DNA of 64,000 bases from an uncultured Lachnospiraceae bacterium (GTDB lineage Bacteria; Bacillota; Clostridia; Lachnospirales; Lachnospiraceae). Shown here piece after piece: positions 43,804-53,834 of this stretch; position 1 is the stretch's first letter, and the number at the start of each line of letters is the position of its first letter. Where the stretch lies: contig CAKRAK010000013.1 of the NCBI GenBank assembly GCA_934294885.1, positions 7,953 through 71,952 of the forward strand. The letters are read 5' to 3'. The position numbers were made by a program, and so were the translations under genes. The notes under the pieces were generated by a model. It ran no database searches, was not told the DNA's origin, and was given only the letters and a program-made list of their open reading frames with translations.

Positions 43804-44943
43804 ATGATGAGTGACTTTATGGAATTGGAATACAAAATCCTTTTGCCTCTTGATTTGCAGATGTTTGCAAAAGATGGTGAAGGTGGAGAAAAAACTGAAG
43901 ATGCGACTCAAAAGAAATTAGAGGATGTCCGTAAGGAAGGTAATGTTGCAAAAAGTAGAGAAATTGTTACGGCTGCTACCTTACTTGCATTATATGTATG
44001 CCTGCGTTTTTTGATTGGATTTGTTGGAGGACGGTTGACTCAATCCTTTGACACCTATTATAAAATGATTCCACGGATGATTCATGAAGGGATTACTATT
44101 TCTAATTTCAATAAATTATTTTTAAGCTGCTCCGTCTCCATCGGAATTGCAATATTTCCTTTTTTGTTGTCGGGATTGGTTGTTTCTGTTTTGAGTAATA
44201 CGTTGCAATTTAAGTTTCGGGTAACGACAAAGCCTTTGCAGCCTAAATTCTCGAAAATGAATCCGATTAACGGTGTGAAGAGGATGTTTTCTCTGAATAC
44301 ATTAATGGAGTTTGTAAAATCTATATTCAAGATTGTGCTGATTTCATATGTTTCTTACAGTGTAATCGTGAATCATGTAGATGACATTTATTTGATTTAT
44401 GATATTTCCATACAACAGGCATTGCTTTTGATGTATGATATTATATTGGAATTATTGTTGAAGATTTGCATGGTGTTCATTGTGATTGCTGCTGCTGATT
44501 TTCTGTATCAACGATGGAAATTCAGGGATGATAACAAGATGTCCAAGCAGGAGGTCAAGGATGAATACAAAAATTCAGAAGGTGATCCTCAGGTAAAGGG
44601 ACAGCAAAAGCAGAGAATGAGGCAGGCTTCCCAGCGGCGTATGATGGCTGCCGTACCGGAAGCGGATGTGGTAATTACAAACCCTACCCATTTTGCGGTT
44701 GCCCTGTCTTACAAATCCGGTGAACATACAGCTCCCGTTGTTGTTGCCAAGGGTGCTGATTTTATGGCCGGAAGAATAAAGGAAATTGCGAAAGAAAATC
44801 AGGTGGATATTGTTGAGAACAAACCGCTTGCACGTATGTTATATTACAATGTTGATGTAGATGCGGAGATTCCACCGGAACTATATCAGGCGGTTGCAGA
44901 AGTGCTTGCTTATGTTTATCAGCTCCATAACAAGGTTGGCTGA
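43804..44943 (+). CDS. flhB: Flagellar export switch protein FlhB
   Basis: 379 residues. The N-terminus carries an extension of about 20 residues before the usual KDGEGGEKTEDATQKKLEDVRKEG. Four membrane helices follow. The self-cleaving NPTH motif is at N293-P294 in VITNPTHFAVAL, and cleavage switches export from rod/hook to filament substrates. RIKEIAKENQVDIVENKPLAR is typical C-terminal sequence. Confidence 0.95.
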   Translation: MMSDFMELEYKILLPLDLQMFAKDGEGGEKTEDATQKKLEDVRKEGNVAKSREIVTAATLLALYVCLRFLIGFVGGRLTQSFDTYYKMIPRMIHEGITISNFNKLFLSCSVSIGIAIFPFLLSGLVVSVLSNTLQFKFRVTTKPLQPKFSKMNPINGVKRMFSLNTLMEFVKSIFKIVLISYVSYSVIVNHVDDIYLIYDISIQQALLLMYDIILELLLKICMVFIVIAAADFLYQRWKFRDDNKMSKQEVKDEYKNSEGDPQVKGQQKQRMRQASQRRMMAAVPEADVVITNPTHFAVALSYKSGEHTAPVVVAKGADFMAGRIKEIAKENQVDIVENKPLARMLYYNVDVDAEIPPELYQAVAEVLAYVYQLHNKVG

Positions 44944-45019
44944 TATTAAGAACAAACGAATGTCTTATGATTTTATCATGGGATATCGATAAAATATACT
45001 TGGATTGGAGGCGTGAAAA

Positions 45020-47086
45020 GTGAATAAAATAACATTTCGTGGCGATGTTTTCATTGGTTTATACTTATTGGCTGCGGTAATCTTTTTCATTATTCCCATT
45101 CCATCTATTTTATTGGACGTTTTGATTACATTTAACTTGATGGTGGCTTTGATTGTGTTATTTAACTGCTTGTTTGCAGAGGATACTCTTGCAATGTCAA
45201 GCTTCCCTACAATTCTTTTGTTTACAACCTTTTTTAGAATATCGTTAAATGTATCATCTACCCGTCTGATTTTATTAACGGGTAAACCGGGTGTTGTCGT
45301 GGAGACCTTCGGTAACTTCGTTGGTGGTGGTAACCTTGTCATTGGTGCCATTATCTTTATTGTTTTGGTTATTATTCAGATGGTTGTTATCAATAAAGGT
45401 TCAGAACGTGTATCTGAAGTAACTGCACGTTTCACCTTGGATGCGATGCCAGGAAAACAGATGGCGATTGATGCAGATTTGAATACCGGAGCTATTACCG
45501 ATAAAGAGGCTATGGGACGACGGGAAAAGATTCAACAGGAAGCAGCCTTTTTTGGTTCCATGGATGGTGCCACGAAGTATGTTAAGGGAGATGCAACAGC
45601 AGGTCTTATTATTACCGCAATCAACCTTGTAGGTGGTATTGTTACAGGTGTTGTGATGCAGAATATGCAGCTGTCAGATGCCCTTTCCCAATACACGATT
45701 TTAACCATTGGTGACGGACTGGTTTCCCAGATTCCGTCTATGTTGATTTCTCTTGCAACAGGTATTCTTGTTACAAAGGCATCTAAGTCCAGCAATATTG
45801 GAGATATTATGATCGGTCAGCTGGTGGCTGTGCCAAAGGTTCTTTACATGGTTGGTGGCTCTTTATGCTTTTTAGGTATTTTTACACCGTTACGAAGTGA
45901 AGGACGTATTCTGATCTATCTTGCATTTGGACTTGGAATGATTGTTACCGGTCGCTTGCTTGCCCACAAGAACGAAGTGAAAAGTATAGAGGAAGAGGTC
46001 AAAGAAGAAGAGGTTCAGGCAGATGAGATTCGCCGTCACGAAAATGTAAATGCTTTGTTACAGGTTGATCCCATTGAATTGGAATTCGGATATGGTATTA
46101 TTCCGTTAGCTGATGTGAATCAGGGTGGTGACCTGTTAGACCGTGTTGTTATGATCCGTAGACAGATTGCATTGGAATTGGGTGCAGTTGTACCGATTAT
46201 TCGACTAAGAGATAATATCCAGCTGAATCCCAATCAATATATTATTAAAATAAAAGGAATTCAGGTTAGTGAGGGCGAGATTCTATTTGATCATTATATG
46301 GCAATGAATCCCGGATATGTAGAGGAAGAGATTACCGGTATTCCTACCTTTGAACCGTCATTTCATCTTCCTGCAATATGGATTACGGAGGCGCAAAGGG
46401 AAAGAGCTGAATCTATGGGATACACCGTTGTAGATCCTCCATCCATTATAGCAACACATTTGACGGAAATTATTAAAGCACATCTCAATGAATTGTTGAC
46501 ACGTCAGGATGTACAGAACCTGATCAATAATGTGAAAGAATCGAATACAACGCTGATTGACGAGCTGGTTCCGAAATTGCTTGGTGTTGGTGAAATTCAG
46601 AAGGTATTACAGAACTTGTTGGAAGAAGGTATTTCCATCCGTGATCTGGTTACCATATTTGAAACACTGGCGGATTATGCACCGACAACAAGAGATACCG
46701 ACGTATTGACGGAATATGTAAGACAGCGGTTAAAGCGGGCAATTTCCAATATATATTTCCCGGCAGGGGAAATGACAAGTGTAATTACCTTGGATCCGAA
46801 GGTTGAACAGGATATTATGAATTCCATCAAGCAGACCGAACAGGGAGCTTATATTACACTTGATCCGGCAATCACGAAGAAAATCTTGAATTCTGTTGAA
46901 CGGGAGATTAAGAAGTTGGAAGATCAGGGAAAGGCACCGATTATTATTACTTCGCCAATCGTCAGGATGTATTTCAAAAAGTTGACAAAGGATTATTTTA
47001 AGGATTTAATTGTAATATCATACAATGAAATTGAATCAGATATAGAATTACAATCAATCGGGGTGGTGAGTGCAAATGATAATTAA
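45020..47086 (+). CDS. flhA: Flagellar export protein FlhA
   Basis: 688 residues from a GTG at 45020, with GGAGG upstream. The membrane half has LTFNLMVALIVLF-like helices and the FHIPEP-family signature (SSFPTILLFTTFFRISLNVSSTRLIL). The cytoplasmic linker-ring half starts near residue 350. FlhA forms the nonameric ring that docks chaperone-substrate complexes. Its end overlaps flhF by 11 bases. Confidence 0.96.
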   Translation: MNKITFRGDVFIGLYLLAAVIFFIIPIPSILLDVLITFNLMVALIVLFNCLFAEDTLAMSSFPTILLFTTFFRISLNVSSTRLILLTGKPGVVVETFGNFVGGGNLVIGAIIFIVLVIIQMVVINKGSERVSEVTARFTLDAMPGKQMAIDADLNTGAITDKEAMGRREKIQQEAAFFGSMDGATKYVKGDATAGLIITAINLVGGIVTGVVMQNMQLSDALSQYTILTIGDGLVSQIPSMLISLATGILVTKASKSSNIGDIMIGQLVAVPKVLYMVGGSLCFLGIFTPLRSEGRILIYLAFGLGMIVTGRLLAHKNEVKSIEEEVKEEEVQADEIRRHENVNALLQVDPIELEFGYGIIPLADVNQGGDLLDRVVMIRRQIALELGAVVPIIRLRDNIQLNPNQYIIKIKGIQVSEGEILFDHYMAMNPGYVEEEITGIPTFEPSFHLPAIWITEAQRERAESMGYTVVDPPSIIATHLTEIIKAHLNELLTRQDVQNLINNVKESNTTLIDELVPKLLGVGEIQKVLQNLLEEGISIRDLVTIFETLADYAPTTRDTDVLTEYVRQRLKRAISNIYFPAGEMTSVITLDPKVEQDIMNSIKQTEQGAYITLDPAITKKILNSVEREIKKLEDQGKAPIIITSPIVRMYFKKLTKDYFKDLIVISYNEIESDIELQSIGVVSANDN

Positions 47087-48389
47087 AAAATTTCAGGCAT
47101 ATTCGGAAAATGAGGCAATCTTACAGGCAAAGGATGATTTAGGAAAAGATGCCATTATTATGAATATAAAAACCATTAAACCAAAAGGAATCTTCAAGTT
47201 TTTCAGAAAGACAAAGGTGGAGGTGACGGCAGCGGTAGATGAGGTAACACAAAAAAATCCTGTATCGGAACCTAAAAGAGAATCAAAGACAACAACTCAA
47301 TTTAATGCAACTATTGATGAAAAATTACATCCTGAGACAGTAAAGGAAACGACACAGGAACAGGAAGCAAAAGAGTTAGAAGAAAAATTAAACAGTCTGG
47401 CTATGCTGTTGGAACAGCAGTTGGAAAATCAAAAAAATACATCCGATAACAAGGAGAAAACTTTCCCTAAAAAAGATTCCGATAAGAACACTTCATCGGA
47501 TATAAAGACTGATACAAGTACAGAGGATGCCAAAGAGGTAGTTGAGGCTGATGAAAAGAAAGAAAAGAATTCATTCAAAAACAAATCCATTGATCTGATT
47601 ATAGAACAGTTGACAAATAATGAGGTTTCTTATCATTATGCGAAGCAGATTATGGATGAGATAACCCATTCCGGAAATATCAGAACATTAGATGATATGC
47701 TTTCCTGTGTTTACCAGAAAATCATACTAAAGCTTGGACAGACCCAGACGATTCAGTATGAAAAGGAGGATAAAAATCCTAAGGTTATTTTTTTCATAGG
47801 TCCTACCGGTGTCGGTAAAACAACGACCATAGCAAAGCTATCGTCTAAGCTTATATTGGAGGAAAAGAAGAATATTGTTATCTTTACTTCCGATACCTAC
47901 CGGATTGCAGCAGTGGAGCAGATAAAAACTTATGCCAATATTTTATCCATTCCTGTGGAAGTAATCTATGAGGCAAAGGAACTGGATAAGATGCTTCCAA
48001 AGTATAAGGACTATGATTATATTCTGATGGATACCGCAGGACGTTCTCATAAGAATAAAGAACAGGTTGATGATTTGAAAACTATTTTTCCATATTTTGA
48101 GAAATATAGTGTCTTAACCTATCTTGTTTTGAGTGCAACAACAAAATATAAAGACCTTAAGAAAATCACTGCGTTATACAGTGACATTTCAGAGTACAGT
48201 CTGATATTTACAAAGTTGGATGAGACAGATGCTCTTGGTAATATTTTGAATATTAAATTGGATACAGGAAAATCTCTATCGTATATTTCTTATGGACAAA
48301 ATGTTCCGGAAGATATTGAAGTGATGAATCCACAAGTAATCGCTAAACAATTATTAGGAGGAGGCGATGGTTATGGATCAGGCAGATAA
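47076..48389 (+). CDS. flhF: Flagellar SRP-like GTPase FlhF
   Basis: 437 residues from the ATG at 47076, after GGGGTGGTGA; a GTG at 47070 is possible. A B-domain start (IIKKFQAYSENEAILQAKDDLGKDA) is followed by a charged linker and the NG domain with GPTGVGKTTTIAKLS, TSDTYRIAAVEQIKTYA and DTAGRSHKN. FlhF marks where flagella form, together with FlhG. Confidence 0.95.
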   Translation: MIIKKFQAYSENEAILQAKDDLGKDAIIMNIKTIKPKGIFKFFRKTKVEVTAAVDEVTQKNPVSEPKRESKTTTQFNATIDEKLHPETVKETTQEQEAKELEEKLNSLAMLLEQQLENQKNTSDNKEKTFPKKDSDKNTSSDIKTDTSTEDAKEVVEADEKKEKNSFKNKSIDLIIEQLTNNEVSYHYAKQIMDEITHSGNIRTLDDMLSCVYQKIILKLGQTQTIQYEKEDKNPKVIFFIGPTGVGKTTTIAKLSSKLILEEKKNIVIFTSDTYRIAAVEQIKTYANILSIPVEVIYEAKELDKMLPKYKDYDYILMDTAGRSHKNKEQVDDLKTIFPYFEKYSVLTYLVLSATTKYKDLKKITALYSDISEYSLIFTKLDETDALGNILNIKLDTGKSLSYISYGQNVPEDIEVMNPQVIAKQLLGGGDGYGSGR

Positions 48390-49251
48390 GCTACGAAAAA
48401 AGGTGGAGATGCTGAAGGTGCAGGCACCGGCTGCCCGGGTAATTGCGGTTACCAGCGGAAAGGGTGGTGTGGGTAAAACCAGTATTTCCGTAAACCTTGC
48501 TTTGCAGTTTCGGGCGCAAGGAAAAAAAGTTGTTGTTTTGGACGCGGATTTTGGACTTGCCAATGTGGAAATTATGTTGGGAATCCGCCCGCAGTACAAT
48601 CTTGCAGATTTGGTATTTCATAATAAAGAAATAAATGATATTATTACAGAAGGACCGAATGGAATCGGCTTTATTTCCGGTGGCTCCGGAGTTCAGGACT
48701 TGGTTAATTTAGATAAGGAGCATATCAAAAAACTGATTACAAAGCTTGTGAAATTAGACAGCATGTACGATATTATAATTATCGATACCGGAGCAGGAAT
48801 CGCAGATTCTGTTATTGAATTTGTTTTAAGCTCCCCGGAAGTATTGTTGGTCGTAACGCCGGAACCGACTTCCATTACGGATGCATATTCTCTTTTAAAA
48901 GCCGTGAATCGAAAAAAAGAATTTAAGAGAGAGGAAAAGGCTATTAAAGTCATTACGAACAGAGTATCCGATTCAGATGAGGGAAAAGAAATATTTGATA
49001 AGATAAGTATTGTTGTTTCCAAATTTTTGAATATTAATATGGAATATTTGGGCTATATTCCATATGACAAACGAATTGCTCATGCGGTAATGGAACAAAA
49101 ACCGATTTCAATCAGCCTGCCTGACAGTGATGCATCCATTCGTTTTCAAAACATTTGTGAAAGACTGCTGGATATTCCGGTCAGCGAAGAGAGAAACGGA
49201 ATTGCCAAGGTACTATTAAGTTTTATAAAATCCAAAAAAAATAATAGGTAG
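48367..49251 (+). CDS. flhG: MinD-like ATPase FlhG/YlxH
   Basis: 294 residues with AGGAGGAGG before the ATG at 48367 (an ATG six bases later is also possible). The deviant Walker A (VTSGKGGVGKTSISVNLA), DADFGLANVEIMLG and an IDTGAG segment are typical of MinD/FlhG. The N-terminal stretch (DQADKLRKKVEMLK) is the activation helix for FlhF. It controls flagellar number and position. Confidence 0.94.
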   Translation: MVMDQADKLRKKVEMLKVQAPAARVIAVTSGKGGVGKTSISVNLALQFRAQGKKVVVLDADFGLANVEIMLGIRPQYNLADLVFHNKEINDIITEGPNGIGFISGGSGVQDLVNLDKEHIKKLITKLVKLDSMYDIIIIDTGAGIADSVIEFVLSSPEVLLVVTPEPTSITDAYSLLKAVNRKKEFKREEKAIKVITNRVSDSDEGKEIFDKISIVVSKFLNINMEYLGYIPYDKRIAHAVMEQKPISISLPDSDASIRFQNICERLLDIPVSEERNGIAKVLLSFIKSKKNNR

Positions 49252-49256
49252 AAGTT

Positions 49257-49991
49257 ATGGACGAAAGAATAAATATCGGTGATAAAATTGATATAGAGAA
49301 AATTGAGACGAGGCTCAGTGTTGACCCGGATCGAAAGCTACAGGTATATGGAAGTCAGGTTTTAGATGAAGGACCAAACGATTCTATGTATGTTACGATG
49401 CCGATTCATGAAGGTAAGATTATACCGTTATCGGTGGGACAGGAATTGAATGTAACTTTTTTTTCCAAGTCGGGATTGTTACAGAGTAGAGCGGTGGTAA
49501 TCGGCAGGTTTAAAAAGGGAACTCTGTTTTTGATGGAGATTGAGTTATTAACACCGTTAAAAAAGATACAACGCCGGGAATTTTTTCGGTTTCCATGTAG
49601 GATTCCTTTACAATATCGCCTGGTAGATGAATCAGAAAAAAATAAAATCGAACTGGAGGAAGAATTTGTTCTGGATGAAGAGAATTTGGAATGGAAAAAT
49701 GGTGTCATACTGGATTTAAGTGGGGGTGGTGTCCGGTTTGTTTCTACTTTTTCGGAAACAAAAGGTACTGTTATGGAGGTTCGTTTCGAAATTACCATAG
49801 GTGAAGAGACAGAATATATGTATTCTTACGGAAAGCTTTTAAGATCGGAAAAAAATCCAAATAAAAACACATTATTCGATCATCGTGTTGAATTCTGGAG
49901 CTTGGAGAATGAAATGAGAGAAAAAATCATTCGTTTCATTTTTGAGGAACAACGGAGAAATCGTTCCAGACAGTTGGGAAATGATGTGTAA
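49257..49991 (+). CDS. PilZ-domain flagellar brake protein (YcgR/DgrA-like)
   Basis: 244 residues: an N-terminal YcgR-type beta domain and a C-terminal PilZ domain with RREFFRFPCRIPLQYR and DLSGGGVRFVS, the c-di-GMP-binding RxxxR and (D/N)xSxxG motifs. The protein probably slows or redirects the motor when c-di-GMP is high. Fla/che operons of Firmicutes often carry this gene after flhG. A terminator follows. Confidence 0.9.
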   Translation: MDERINIGDKIDIEKIETRLSVDPDRKLQVYGSQVLDEGPNDSMYVTMPIHEGKIIPLSVGQELNVTFFSKSGLLQSRAVVIGRFKKGTLFLMEIELLTPLKKIQRREFFRFPCRIPLQYRLVDESEKNKIELEEEFVLDEENLEWKNGVILDLSGGGVRFVSTFSETKGTVMEVRFEITIGEETEYMYSYGKLLRSEKNPNKNTLFDHRVEFWSLENEMREKIIRFIFEEQRRNRSRQLGNDV

Positions 49992-50001
49992 CCACATTTT
50001 T

Positions 50002-50036
50002 AAATACCGGATCCTTTGATTCGGTATTTATTTTTT
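50002..50036 (+). terminator. Terminator after the PilZ gene
   Basis: AAATACCG (50002-50009) and CGGTATTT (50022-50029) pair around a 12-base loop and are followed by ATTTTTT. It separates the flagellar structural block from the che block. Confidence 0.75.
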
Positions 50037-50074
50037 GAAAAGATGTTATTATACACGTATGTGTTGAAAACTTT

Positions 50075-50083
50075 TGCTATAAT
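50075..50083 (+). promoter_or_regulatory. Extended -10 promoter upstream of cheB
   Basis: TGCTATAAT is an extended -10 element, 19 bases upstream of the cheB ATG and directly after a terminator. No good -35 element was seen at 16-18 bases, which extended -10 promoters tolerate. Confidence 0.5.
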
Positions 50084-50102
50084 AAAAAATGGAGTGATTA
50101 AA

Positions 50103-50687
50103 ATGTCTGATAAATTAGTTTTGATTGCCTGTTCTACAGGTGGACCGAATGCTTTAGGTGTTTTAATTCCTACACTTCTTGAACGTTTAGATGCACCGGT
50201 TGTTGTGATTCAGCATATACCTAAGGGCTTTACACATTCCCTTGCAATGAGACTGGATCAGAAAAGTTCCATATCTGTTCATGAAGCATATGACGGACAT
50301 GTACTGAAAAAAGGGACTGTTTACATAGCCAGAGGAGGAACCCATCTGAAGCTTCACCAAAAATCAAATGGTGATCTGTATTTTGAAGAAGATGATTCCG
50401 AACCGATAGGCGGACTGAAACCATGTGCCAATATAACCTTTCAAAGTGCGGCAGGGTTGAATTTATCGTTGGTGTGTTGTGTAGTTTTGACCGGAATGGG
50501 TTCAGATGGCTATATGGGAATTAAAGCGTTGAATGCAAAACAGAATGTGTATACGATTGCACAGTCAAAAGAAACATGCGTTGTATATGGAATGCCAAAG
50601 GTGATTACCTATCATGATATGGCTGACATAATTTTACCGATTGATAAGATTGGTAATGAAATAAATAATATAGTGGGGGTGTTTTAG
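50103..50687 (+). CDS. cheB: CheB-type protein-glutamate methylesterase catalytic domain without receiver
   Basis: 194 residues from the ATG at 50103 (GGAG upstream). The catalytic triad of CheB methylesterases is present: S11 (CSTGGPNAL), H38 (IQHIPKGFTHSLAMRL) and D135 (MGSDGYMG). The receiver domain that normally precedes this domain is absent, and the next gene upstream is a separate PilZ protein, so the enzyme should not be regulated by CheA phosphorylation in the usual way. It demethylates receptor glutamates. Confidence 0.88.
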   Translation: MSDKLVLIACSTGGPNALGVLIPTLLERLDAPVVVIQHIPKGFTHSLAMRLDQKSSISVHEAYDGHVLKKGTVYIARGGTHLKLHQKSNGDLYFEEDDSEPIGGLKPCANITFQSAAGLNLSLVCCVVLTGMGSDGYMGIKALNAKQNVYTIAQSKETCVVYGMPKVITYHDMADIILPIDKIGNEINNIVGVF

Positions 50688-50688
50688 T

Positions 50689-52743
50689 ATGGATTTGAGT
50701 CAATATCTTGAAGTATTTATTGATGAAACAAAAGAACATTTGCAAACATTGAATGATCAGGTGTTAATATTAGAGGAAGAACCGGATAATATTGATACCA
50801 TTAACGAAATTTTCCGGGCTGCTCATTCTTTAAAGGGTATGGCAGGAACTATGGGCTTCAAGCGTATGCAGCGTTTAACCCATGATATGGAGAATGTGTT
50901 CTCAACAATCCGTGACGGAAAGATGAATGTAACACCGGATTTGGTTGATGTTGTATTCAAATGTCTGGATGCCATTGAAGAATATTTAGATTGCATTATC
51001 AATACTTCCGATGAAGGAGAGAATGATAACGAAGATATTATTGGTATGTTAAATGCCTGCTTAGACGGCGGTTCTGTAACTGCAAAGACTGAACCGGAAC
51101 CTCAAAAGGAGGAAGCCTCTAAGGATGTTAGTGATGACGGAGACAGAGCCAAATTCAAACATATCGAAATTGCCGATTTTGAAAAAAATGCGATTTCAGA
51201 AGCAAAAGCTCAGAATAAAAATGTTTTCGGTGCAACGGTTTATATTGATGAAAACTGTATTTTAAAGGCGGCCAGAGCATTTCTTGTATTCAAAGGCATT
51301 GAAGGTGTAGGAGAGATTATCAAATCTGTACCGGTTGTTCAGGATATTGAGGATGAAAAATTTGATTTTGATTTTTCTATGATTATCATTTCCGACAAAT
51401 CTATCGAGGATGTAAAGAAAACAATCATGAATGTATCGGAAATCAAAGATGTTGTGATTGAAGACTTTGATGTATCTGATGACATAAAGGTTGTAAGCTC
51501 TGTTCAGAAGGAAGAGGAACCGAAGAAGGAAGTAAAGGAAGAGACGAAGAAAAAGACAACCCCTGCAAAGACCGGTAAGGCGGTTGCAAACCGTTCCGTT
51601 CGTGTGGATATTGAGAAGCTTGATATCCTGATGAATTTAGTCAGTGAGTTGATTATTGCAAAGAATGGTCTTGTTTCTGTAAGTAATCAGGAAGACAGCA
51701 AGACATCTATGCAAAGCTTTAATGAACAGATTGAATATCTGGAACGAATTACGACAAATTTACATGAGTCTGTTATGAAAGTCAGAATGGTGCCGATTGA
51801 AAGCGTTGTAAACCGTTTTCCTCGTATGATTCGTGACTTAGCTAAAAAATTAGGAAAAGAAATGGAACTGATCATGACCGGTGAAGATACCGAATTGGAT
51901 CGTACGGTTATTGATGAAATTGGCGATCCATTGATGCATATGTTACGTAATTCCGCTGACCATGGCCTGGAATCTACCATTGACCGATTAAAGCTGGGCA
52001 AACCACAGGTTGGTACCATTCAGTTGAACGCATATCAGGAAGGTAATAATGTTATCATTGATGTAATTGATGATGGTGCCGGAATTGATGTAGAAAAGGT
52101 CAAAGCTTCTGCAATTAATAAGGGACAGATTACAGAGGAACAGGCTGAAATGATGTCAGAGAAGGAAGCAATCGATCTTTTGTTCCGTCCTGCATTTTCA
52201 ACGGCGGAAAAAATTACCGATGTATCCGGCAGGGGTGTTGGACTGGATGTTGTTAAGAATAAGATTGAAGGTCTTGGCGGTGATGTAGAAGTTTCAACCA
52301 AATTGGGAGAGGGAACTAAATTTACCGTTCGTCTTCCTTTGACCCTTGCGATTATTCAGGCATTAATGGTTGAAGTCCATTCTGAAAAATATGCAATTCC
52401 TTTGAATTCTATTGAGACGATAGAGGATGTTATGGCAAGTGATATCAAATATGTTCAGCAGAAGGAAGTAATTAATTTACGTGGTTCTGTCATTCCTCTG
52501 ATTCGTCTGGATGAGATTTTGGAATGTCCTCCTAGAGAAACTGAGCCGGAAAATCTGGTCGTTGTGATTGTTAAGAAGGGTGAAAAACAAACCGGTCTTG
52601 TAATTGACAACCTGTTAGGACAGCAGGAAATCGTAATCAAGCCATTAGGTAAATACATTCATATTCATAAGATTATCAGTGGTGCTACAATTCTTGGCGA
52701 TGGCGAAGTTGCGTTGATTATTGATTCAAATACATTGGTATAG
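50689..52743 (+). CDS. cheA: Chemotaxis histidine kinase CheA
   Basis: 684 residues. P1 HPt phosphorylation site H46 (AAHSLKGMAGTMG). P2 follows, then a lysine-rich linker, P3 dimerisation, P4 kinase motifs (MRNSADHGLE; DDGAGID; GRGVGLDVVKNK) and a CheW-like P5. It phosphorylates CheY. It begins two bases after cheB and overlaps no gene. Confidence 0.97.
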   Translation: MDLSQYLEVFIDETKEHLQTLNDQVLILEEEPDNIDTINEIFRAAHSLKGMAGTMGFKRMQRLTHDMENVFSTIRDGKMNVTPDLVDVVFKCLDAIEEYLDCIINTSDEGENDNEDIIGMLNACLDGGSVTAKTEPEPQKEEASKDVSDDGDRAKFKHIEIADFEKNAISEAKAQNKNVFGATVYIDENCILKAARAFLVFKGIEGVGEIIKSVPVVQDIEDEKFDFDFSMIIISDKSIEDVKKTIMNVSEIKDVVIEDFDVSDDIKVVSSVQKEEEPKKEVKEETKKKTTPAKTGKAVANRSVRVDIEKLDILMNLVSELIIAKNGLVSVSNQEDSKTSMQSFNEQIEYLERITTNLHESVMKVRMVPIESVVNRFPRMIRDLAKKLGKEMELIMTGEDTELDRTVIDEIGDPLMHMLRNSADHGLESTIDRLKLGKPQVGTIQLNAYQEGNNVIIDVIDDGAGIDVEKVKASAINKGQITEEQAEMMSEKEAIDLLFRPAFSTAEKITDVSGRGVGLDVVKNKIEGLGGDVEVSTKLGEGTKFTVRLPLTLAIIQALMVEVHSEKYAIPLNSIETIEDVMASDIKYVQQKEVINLRGSVIPLIRLDEILECPPRETEPENLVVVIVKKGEKQTGLVIDNLLGQQEIVIKPLGKYIHIHKIISGATILGDGEVALIIDSNTLV

Positions 52744-52756
52744 GAGGTACGGGACT

Positions 52757-53206
52757 ATGGATGAAAATACAGTTATGAATGATGCAAAACAATATATCGT
52801 TGTAAAATTAGATAACGAACAGTATGGTATTGATATTTCCTTGATTGATAATATCGTGCGGATGCAGCAGATTACAAGAGTTCCTATGGCTCAGCCGTTT
52901 TTTTCCGGTGTAATCAATCTGCGTGGTGAAATTATTCCGGTTCTTAACCTGCGTCTGCGTTTCGGATTGCCTTTTAAGGAGTACAGTAATACCACAAGAA
53001 TTATTATTATCAAACCTGAAAGCAATGCCAAAATCGGTGTTTTGGTAGATGAGGTAAGAGAAGTCGTTACGTTAGATGATGATGATATTGAAAAAGCAGT
53101 GTATGATGAACAGGGAATTAACCTGATTGGAGTAGGTAAATACAAGGATTCCCTTATTTCGTTGTTAAATATTCAGGGTATTATATCTGAGTTGGATATT
53201 AATTAG
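52757..53206 (+). CDS. cheW: Chemotaxis coupling protein CheW
   Basis: 149 residues from the ATG at 52757 (AGGAGGTAC upstream). The CheW pattern is clear: QYIVVKLDNEQYGIDISLIDNI, VINLRGEIIPVLNLRLRFGLP, VLVDEVREVV. It links CheA to receptors. Confidence 0.96.
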   Translation: MDENTVMNDAKQYIVVKLDNEQYGIDISLIDNIVRMQQITRVPMAQPFFSGVINLRGEIIPVLNLRLRFGLPFKEYSNTTRIIIIKPESNAKIGVLVDEVREVVTLDDDDIEKAVYDEQGINLIGVGKYKDSLISLLNIQGIISELDIN

Positions 53207-53217
53207 GAGATATTTAT

Positions 53218-53832
53218 ATGGCAGAACAAAAACTGACAAAAGAAGAATTAGATGTTCTAAGAGAGATAGGCAATATTGGAGCCGGAAACGCAACAACTTC
53301 CCTTTCTGTACTGCTTCATTCTAATTTAAGAATGGAGATGCCGGTTGTAAATATTATGAATTTTGATGATATTGCAGAAATCATCGGTGGTCCGGATGTG
53401 ATTGTTACTGCTGTTTTGACACATTTTTCCGGAGATATTCAGGGAATGACTTTATTTGTTCTGGAAAAAAAGGATGCCAGGAATCTGGCGGGAACCATGC
53501 TTGGCAAGTCTTATGAGGAAGAACATGATTTTGACCATATGGACAAATCCGCACTAAAGGAAGTAGGAAATATTATAATGAGTTCCTATTTGTCATCCAT
53601 TGAAACATTGACAAATCTTACCTTTAATGTAGAGCCGCCTATGATTTGTGTCGATATGGCAGGATCGGTGTTAAGTCTTCCGATTATTGAATTAGGACAG
53701 ATTGGTGACAAGGCACTGATTATTGATTCTAAAATTTTAGATAATAATGAGCCGATTAACGGCTTCTTGTTGATGGTAACAGATGAACAGTCTTATGGAA
53801 ATATTTTTAAGGCGCTAGGAATCGGGTGTTAG
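53218..53832 (+). CDS. cheC: CheY-P phosphatase CheC
   Basis: 204 residues with the two CheC active-site helices: LREIGNIGAGNATTSLS (E and N catalytic pair) near 16-32 and ALKEVGNIIMSSYLSSIE near 112-130. It dephosphorylates CheY-P, probably in complex with CheD. The gene order cheW-cheC-cheD is that of Bacillus. Confidence 0.96.
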   Translation: MAEQKLTKEELDVLREIGNIGAGNATTSLSVLLHSNLRMEMPVVNIMNFDDIAEIIGGPDVIVTAVLTHFSGDIQGMTLFVLEKKDARNLAGTMLGKSYEEEHDFDHMDKSALKEVGNIIMSSYLSSIETLTNLTFNVEPPMICVDMAGSVLSLPIIELGQIGDKALIIDSKILDNNEPINGFLLMVTDEQSYGNIFKALGIGC

Positions 53833-53834
53833 AT

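Noticed and set aside
50016..50102. 29-residue N-terminal extension of the CheB protein
   Set aside because: It runs through the terminator and promoter and has no ribosome binding site, so it cannot replace the missing receiver domain.
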